DNA from: Acidobacteriota bacterium
Lineage (GTDB): Bacteria > Acidobacteriota > Holophagae > Thermotomaculales > Thermotomaculaceae
Length of the DNA: 19,241 nucleotides
Assembly (NCBI GenBank): GCA_003650445.1
Contig: QMQE01000032.1
Coordinates: 1-19,241 of the forward strand
Direction of reading: 5' to 3'
How positions within the stretch are numbered: position 1 is the stretch's first letter; each line of letters starts with the position of its first letter. Below the pieces are notes generated by a model. It had not been told where the DNA came from, did not search any database, and saw only the letters and a list, made by a program, of their open reading frames with translations. This document shows positions 15,313 through 19,241 of the stretch, in pieces. Both the position numbers and the translations under genes were made by a program.

Positions 15313-16682
15313 TTTTTCCCCTTTTTCTTAGGCCAGTCCCGGATAATTGTTTGCCTTGCACGGGAAATAGCCAGTGAGCAAGGGGGGACATTTCTGGTTA
15401 TCGTGGAGCCGGCGCCAACATAGGAATTCTCGCCGATTGTCACCGGCGCCACCAGCTGGCTGTCCGAACCGATGAAAACATGTCTTCCGATTTCCGTGTG
15501 GTGCTTTTTTTCTCCGTCATAGTTACAGGTAATGGTACCGGCACCGATGTTGCTCTCTTCTCCGATTTCAGTATCTCCGAGGTAACTGAGGTGAGAGGCT
15601 TTGACGCCTTGATGAAGGGTGGCTTTCTTTGTTTCCACAAAGTTTCCTACCTTGACACTGGCTTTCAGTACGGTTCCGGGCCGGAGGTGGGCCATTGGAC
15701 CGACGGAGCAGTTGGCGCTGATTGTAGATTCTGTAATGACAGAGTAGGGCTTGATTTGACAGTTTTCCCCGATGGTTGTGTCTTGGATAACGGTTCCAGC
15801 TTGAATGACACAGCCGGATTGAATTTTTGTATCCCCGAGAATATGCGCGGGGCCATAGATGCATGTGTCCGGTTCAATCTCAACTGCTTCTTCAATGCGA
15901 ACGCTTTCCGGGTTTAAAATAGTGACACCGGACAACATCAGGTCGTGTTTTTTCCGATTCACTGCTGTCTGGTCAGCAGCCGCAAGTTGCGCGCGATTAT
16001 TTACCCCGAGAAAATCATCGGGATTTTCGGCAGTAAAGACCCGGATATTGAATCCTTTTTCAGCCAGAATAGCAGGGAGGTCGGTGAGGTAATACTCATT
16101 TTGTACATTATGATTCCCAATGGAATGTATAAATTCAACAAGATGTCTGGCCCGGAAGACATAAACTCCACCATTAACAAGGGGAATGTTTTTTTCTTCA
16201 GGGGAGGCATCTTTTTCCTCAACAATTGAAACAAAGGTATTTCCGAAGCTGACAATCCGGCCGTAACCGGAAGGGTTTTCCGGTTTGAAGGCCAGAATGG
16301 CACAATCAACCTCTTCGGTTTGAGCTTGTTTCAGAAATTGAGAAAGTGACTCGGTACGCAGAAGAGGCAGATCTCCCGGCAGAACCAGGACATAGCCATC
16401 GAAATTTTTGTAGAAGGGAAGGGCGCAGCTTGCCGCGTGTCCGGTTCCTAGACGCTCGTTCTGGTGGAAAAGCGAAACATCCGGATAAAGGGCATGGATT
16501 TTTACCTTGGACTGATTAAAGTTTTTTCCGAGAACAACAGCCGTCTTTTCCGATAGGGGCCCTACTGCCTGACAAACCCGAAATAGAATGGGTATTCCGG
16601 CCACCTCGTGGAAAACCTTTGAAAGCTGTGACCGCATCCTTGTTCCTTCGCCAGCGGCAAGAATCAGTGCTCTGGTTTTCAT
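15297..16682 (-). CDS. glmU: Bifunctional GlmU: N-acetylglucosamine-1-phosphate uridyltransferase / glucosamine-1-phosphate acetyltransferase
   Basis: A 461-residue cytoplasmic enzyme that makes UDP-GlcNAc, precursor of peptidoglycan and LPS, by acetylating glucosamine-1-phosphate and then transferring UMP. The N-terminal nucleotidyltransferase has LAAGEGTRM (8-16), K22, GTGHA (79-83), the metal-binding aspartate in LPGDLPLL (D104), and EEKDA and NGGVYVF. The C-terminal left-handed beta helix shows hexapeptide repeats and acetyltransferase residues in HLRPGT, NFVETKKA, SYLGD and AGTITCNYDGEKKH. Length matches the usual 450-460. GAGG precedes the ATG, which lies 9 nt after the TPR gene stop. 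Its place inside a signalling operon is unusual. Confidence 0.97.
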   Translation of the reverse strand: MKTRALILAAGEGTRMRSQLSKVFHEVAGIPILFRVCQAVGPLSEKTAVVLGKNFNQSKVKIHALYPDVSLFHQNERLGTGHAASCALPFYKNFDGYVLVLPGDLPLLRTESLSQFLKQAQTEEVDCAILAFKPENPSGYGRIVSFGNTFVSIVEEKDASPEEKNIPLVNGGVYVFRARHLVEFIHSIGNHNVQNEYYLTDLPAILAEKGFNIRVFTAENPDDFLGVNNRAQLAAADQTAVNRKKHDLMLSGVTILNPESVRIEEAVEIEPDTCIYGPAHILGDTKIQSGCVIQAGTVIQDTTIGENCQIKPYSVITESTISANCSVGPMAHLRPGTVLKASVKVGNFVETKKATLHQGVKASHLSYLGDTEIGEESNIGAGTITCNYDGEKKHHTEIGRHVFIGSDSQLVAPVTIGENSYVGAGSTITRNVPPCSLAISRARQTIIRDWPKKKGKKCSQS

Positions 16683-16691
16683 GAAAGACCT

Positions 16692-17135
16692 CTATGATTT
16701 GGTTAGATTTTCCTGTAATTCTGCGAAGATTTCATCCCTCTCTGCATGGAGTTTGTTGGCAGGGTTCAAGGCAATTGCTTTCTTGAGAAAATTTATTGCT
16801 TTCTGCTCTTCTCCCTTTCCAGCTTTGGCAGCGGCTATGGCATAAAGAAGAACGTCATTCTTTGGGTCTTTTTTCAACAGGGGTTGGAGGAGGGCCAGGG
16901 CTTCTTCAAACTGTTTCTCATTGAAGAGAAAGATTGCTCTGGCAAAAGGGTCAAACGATTTTTCTGTTTCAGGTTCTTTGAGTTTTCTGTCGCAGTATTG
17001 AACGTGAGAATTGCATTTTTCCCTGAATTGAGCGTTATCTGTTTTTTCGGCAAGTTTCATGAATGCAGTTTTTGCTTCCTTGAACTTTTTCTTGTCAAGT
17101 GAACCCAATGCTCTTTCGTAGCCCTTTATATCCAT
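16692..17135 (-). CDS. Small TPR-repeat protein
   Basis: A 147-residue soluble protein, first gene of the glmU operon. Two or three tetratricopeptide-like helical pairs are visible: 'YERALGSLDKKKFKEAKTAF' near the start, and the clear tandem 'ARAIFLFNEKQFEEALALL' and 'YAIAAAKAGKGEEQKAINFL', the last ending in the TPR-typical 'ALNP'. No signal peptide or membrane helix is seen, so it acts in the cytoplasm, likely as a protein-binding adaptor. GGAGG 4 nt before the ATG supports the start. The partner is unknown; the other operon products are candidates. Confidence 0.88.
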   Translation of the reverse strand: MDIKGYERALGSLDKKKFKEAKTAFMKLAEKTDNAQFREKCNSHVQYCDRKLKEPETEKSFDPFARAIFLFNEKQFEEALALLQPLLKKDPKNDVLLYAIAAAKAGKGEEQKAINFLKKAIALNPANKLHAERDEIFAELQENLTKS

Positions 17136-17161
17136 GGTGCCTCCATTTGTTCTCTATGAGA

Positions 17162-17191
17162 ATCATACCACAGATCAGCGTGTACTGCCAC
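17162..17191 (-). promoter_or_regulatory. Candidate promoter of the TPR-glmU-two-component operon
   Basis: On the minus strand GTGGCA (17186-17191), an 18-bp spacer and TATGAT (17162-17167), with a predicted start near 17155 and a leader of about 20 nt containing the TPR gene's GGAGG. Confidence 0.5.
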
Positions 17192-17219
17192 AGGACGTTA
17201 CCGTGGCGGGGTGGATCTG
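17171..17219. repeat. Imperfect inverted repeat overlapping the operon promoter
   Basis: An outer arm CAGATC/GATCTG (17171-17176 with 17214-17219) encloses an inner arm GCCAC/GTGGC (17187-17191 with 17203-17207). It has no following T-run, so it is not a standard terminator. The inner arm overlaps the candidate -35 box, so it could be an operator or simply chance. Confidence 0.3.
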
Positions 17220-17289
17220 ATAAACAAAATCTGTCCCTGTTTTCTTTTTCTCACTTAACTTCGGCCTGAACCTTGTTTCGTCTTATCTT

Positions 17290-18450
17290 TCAGAAAGTGA
17301 TAGAAAACTGCAGTTGGATGGATGTGGCCCTGACGGTTGAAATTTCCGTGCCTCTCAGGTGCTGTGTCCGATATCGTGTAATTTCAAGCCCCGCATGGAG
17401 ATGGTCGGAATAGTCGTACCGGGAACCGATGGAAAGACGATGATTGTCTGTCAGGATGTCTTCAGGTTGGTGCAGGCGATAATGTGCCTTTGAGGCATCT
17501 GTCAGCGAAAAAGTTCCAAATCCTATCCATGTCTGTATCTTTTCGGCCTGAAACAGAAGTTCGGTAAGGCCGCCTTTTGCGGAACATTCATAGTTATGTC
17601 CGTCCGGTAAAGGAATTGAATCATACAGAATATCAGTTGTGAAAAATTGAGACCCGGCTTTTGAGTGGAATCCTGAAATCAGCCAGGAAATAGATTTTGT
17701 GATTGGAATGTTCAATTCTGCCATTATTGTTGCAGGATGGAAGTGTTCATGAGAATCCAGCCTCATGTTTCCTGAATGGCCGGCAATTTTACCGTTTCCC
17801 CAGGCAAAATCAAAGAACAATGCCCCTTCCACAGCCGGGCGTTCAGATGAGAAGTGCTGTCCATCCATACTGCCGTTTTGTGCCGGTTCGTCTGTCAGAG
17901 ACATTGCAAGTTTGAGATGCTTTTTAAGTTGAATCCCCCATTGGAGCTGGTTCTGGTTGGCTTTTGCCCCGGTCTGGATGCCGCCTGCGGAGTAAAAACC
18001 ATCATAATTCAGTGTCGTTTCCCCTGTTGCCACAAGGTTTTCGGCTTTCCCGGCGAGGAAATACCATTTCCCCTTTTCGAGGCGAATCCACGCGGAAACA
18101 ATTTCAAAGTCATTTTCTCCCATAAAATCGAAAGAGGCTTCAAATGTTGTTTCCATGCCGTTGATTTTTTCAAACCCACCGGAGAGACTGAACCAGCTTT
18201 CATTTACTGTAGACGTAAAATTGCTGCCGCTGTCTGTCGCATAATGGCTGAAAGTGTCGTCGCTATTCCGGTTTCGGAGGAAATCAGTGATAATAGCGCC
18301 ATGTATTTCAAGGTGTTCCGGTTCAGACGAATAGGCGGGGCTTGAGAGAAATAATGTATTCAATAAGATCAATGAAACAAAAAATGCCATACGGGGAAAG
18401 TGCTGTGCCGGTTTGTGGGTTTGGCATTTGCTTCTTTTTATGGTTTTCAA
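17290..18450 (-). CDS. Putative outer-membrane beta-barrel (porin-like), family not recognised
   Basis: A 386-residue exported protein. A long basic n-region precedes a hydrophobic core and an 'AYS' cleavage site near residue 41. The mature part has no long hydrophobic helices and is rich in alternating strands with aromatic ends (WYFLAGKAENL, LQWGIQLKKHLKLAMSL, GLEITRYRTQ). The last residues, QLQFSITF, form the terminal aromatic strand recognised by the BAM complex. A His-rich segment 'DSHEHFHP' lies mid-protein. The start is TTG 18450, set by GGAGG 5 nt upstream; ATG 18462 lies within that Shine-Dalgarno region and lacks one of its own. The promoter carries a DtxR-like palindrome, suggesting metal-responsive expression. 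Function (porin, metal or siderophore entry) is inferred only; no plug domain or TonB box is seen. Confidence 0.78.
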   Translation of the reverse strand: MKTIKRSKCQTHKPAQHFPRMAFFVSLILLNTLFLSSPAYSSEPEHLEIHGAIITDFLRNRNSDDTFSHYATDSGSNFTSTVNESWFSLSGGFEKINGMETTFEASFDFMGENDFEIVSAWIRLEKGKWYFLAGKAENLVATGETTLNYDGFYSAGGIQTGAKANQNQLQWGIQLKKHLKLAMSLTDEPAQNGSMDGQHFSSERPAVEGALFFDFAWGNGKIAGHSGNMRLDSHEHFHPATIMAELNIPITKSISWLISGFHSKAGSQFFTTDILYDSIPLPDGHNYECSAKGGLTELLFQAEKIQTWIGFGTFSLTDASKAHYRLHQPEDILTDNHRLSIGSRYDYSDHLHAGLEITRYRTQHLRGTEISTVRATSIQLQFSITF

Positions 18451-18455
18451 GGTAA

Positions 18456-18460
18456 CCTCC
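18456..18460 (-). promoter_or_regulatory. Shine-Dalgarno that fixes the TTG start of the barrel protein
   Basis: GGAGG on the minus strand, 5 nt before TTG 18450. It overlaps the in-frame ATG at 18462, which has no ribosome-binding site of its own. Confidence 0.65.
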
Positions 18461-18481
18461 ATTTTGAATCATTGCCTGATA

Positions 18482-18495
18482 TTAGGCAGACCTAA
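18482..18495. promoter_or_regulatory. DtxR-like operator at the barrel gene promoter
   Basis: Palindrome TTAGG-CAGA-CCTAA. Extended to 19 bases it agrees with the classical DtxR/IdeR box (TTAGGTTAGCCTAACCTAA, from memory) at 13 positions. It touches the -10 box and covers the expected +1. A further TGCCT half-site lies next to it. Confidence 0.65.
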
Positions 18496-18522
18496 AATAA
18501 GTCAGAGAATTAAAGAAGTCAA
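18494..18522 (-). promoter_or_regulatory. Promoter of the outer-membrane barrel gene
   Basis: On the minus strand TTGACT (18517-18522), a 17-bp spacer and TATTTT (18494-18499). The predicted transcription start falls inside the palindrome at 18482-18495, so a bound repressor would block initiation. Confidence 0.65.
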
Positions 18523-18601
18523 GGAATAAAATATAACATTTAGAAAATAAAGTATATATATGTATTTATAATGAAATTTATTCAAGGCCAATAAATTTTT
18601 G

Positions 18602-18630
18602 TTGACAAAAAGTAGGGCAGCCTATATTGT
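18602..18630 (+). promoter_or_regulatory. Promoter of the DtxR-FeoA gene
   Basis: A perfect TTGACA (18602-18607), a 17-bp spacer and TATTGT (18625-18630), preceded by a very AT-rich stretch (about 18523-18600) that could act as an UP element. A second palindrome lies in the spacer. Confidence 0.7.
18612..18625. promoter_or_regulatory. DtxR-like operator within the regulator's own promoter
   Basis: GTAGG-GCAG-CCTAT, with the same TAGG-N4-CCTA spacing as the site at 18482, placed between the -35 and -10 boxes. This is the expected arrangement for autorepression. Confidence 0.6.
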
Positions 18631-18654
18631 TATTCCGAAGAAGGAGGCTGCAAT

Positions 18655-19241
18655 ATGCTGACCCATACGGCTGAAGATTATCTTGAAAGAATTTATCTGT
18701 TGTCCCTGCGGCTGGGGAGTGTGAAAAGCTCGGATATTGCAAAGGAGTTTGGAATCCGGACGCCATCTGTAATTTCTGCATTGAAACTACTGAAAGAAAA
18801 GGGATTTGTTCATTATCAAAAACATGGCGCGGTAACTCTTTCGGAAAAGGGTATGGCGCGGGCATTGGATGTTTATGACCGCCATAAAACAACTTACCGC
18901 TTCCTGCGCTTTGTTCTCGGGGTTCCGGATGGGATTGCTTCCGCAGATGCCTGTGGGATGGAACACTCGGTTTCACCGGAATCGGCTGCTGCGATGAAGG
19001 ATTTTTTCAGGTTTTTGACTTTGAAAAAGGATGAGGGTTTGGATTTGCAGGCTGAATTTCAGGCCTTCCGGAACAAAAATATAGAATCCCGGAAAGAGAA
19101 CCCGAAGTTAGATAAGGGAAAACAGGAGCCTTGTCTTTTAAGCGAGATGAAAGATGGTGTCAGTTGCTTTATCGTGAAACTGGATGGAGAGCGGGAAGTG
19201 AAGCGGCGCCTTCTCGATATGGGTGTTATTCCGGGAGAGAA
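18655..19241 (+). CDS. DtxR-family metal-dependent repressor fused to FeoA domain (3' end cut by window)
   Basis: 195 codons are visible and no stop is reached. Residues 1-70 form the winged HTH (TAEDYLERIYLL, SSDIAKEFGIRTPSVISALKLLKEKGFVHY). Residues 71-135 form the dimerisation and metal-binding domain. Ligand positions align by eye as D8, H77, Y81, C100, E103 and H104: the C-x-x-E-H set resembles iron sensors DtxR/IdeR, while D8 matches manganese sensor MntR and Y81 replaces the usual glutamate. After a charged linker (139-158), residues 160-195 (LLSEMKDGVSCFIVKLDG, KRRLLDMGVIPGE) match the start of a FeoA/SH3-like domain. AAGGAGG lies 7 nt before the ATG. A feoB gene may follow outside the window. 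Confidence 0.9.
   Translation, partial: MLTHTAEDYLERIYLLSLRLGSVKSSDIAKEFGIRTPSVISALKLLKEKGFVHYQKHGAVTLSEKGMARALDVYDRHKTTYRFLRFVLGVPDGIASADACGMEHSVSPESAAAMKDFFRFLTLKKDEGLDLQAEFQAFRNKNIESRKENPKLDKGKQEPCLLSEMKDGVSCFIVKLDGEREVKRRLLDMGVIPGE

Noticed and set aside
18578..18976. Minus-strand open frame of 132 codons
   Set aside because: Antisense to the DtxR-FeoA gene, and it crosses that gene's promoter and operator.
1..19241. CRISPR arrays, tRNA or rRNA genes, insertion sequences, prophage or integrase genes
   Set aside because: No repeat arrays, cloverleaf sequences, transposase motifs or terminal inverted repeats were seen on either strand.

Overview
The window comes from a Gram-negative (diderm) bacterium of moderate GC content. 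This is shown by a tripartite-type RND efflux pair with a lipoprotein adaptor, a porin-like outer-membrane barrel ending in phenylalanine, a TonB-C-like protein and GlmU. No rRNA, tRNA, IS element, phage gene or CRISPR array is visible, and nothing fixes the phylum. The mix of NtrB/NtrC-like genes, a DUF4388 protein, a CHASE4 kinase and a DtxR-FeoA fusion fits several anaerobic or deep-branching Gram-negative phyla. All genes but the last are on the minus strand, so transcription mostly runs from high to low coordinates.

Right end (about 17.3-19.2 kb): a DtxR-family metal repressor fused to a FeoA domain (plus strand, cut by the window end) is divergent from a porin-like outer-membrane protein. 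Each promoter carries a TAGG-N4-CCTA palindrome resembling part of the DtxR/IdeR box, so the regulator probably represses itself and the barrel when metal is plentiful.

Middle (10.3-17.2 kb): a tightly packed six-gene operon encodes a TPR protein, GlmU, a DUF4388 protein, a membrane coiled-coil protein with a TonB-C-like end, a CHASE4 histidine kinase, and a response regulator with receiver, degenerate receiver and LuxR-type HTH. Five junctions are either overlaps of 4-16 nt or a 9-nt gap. The last two genes form a two-component system. A secreted subtilisin-like protease follows after 136 nt and ends at a strong terminator near 9.0 kb.

Left (1.4-8.9 kb): a promoter with a roughly 140-nt leader precedes an NCS2/AzgA-like permease, which overlaps an MFS transporter. 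A small DUF3783-like protein follows, then an RND adaptor lipoprotein and an RND pump with an unusual hydrophobic insertion, ending at a clear terminator. No TolC-like gene is present.

Left edge: an NtrB-like PAS histidine kinase, apparently with its own promoter and perhaps a leaderless start, overlaps by 4 nt the first 21 codons of a response regulator that runs off the window.

The best leads are the metal-controlled outer-membrane protein with its paired operators, the DtxR-FeoA fusion with a mixed metal-site signature, the operon joining GlmU to a sensory system, and the RND pump insertion.
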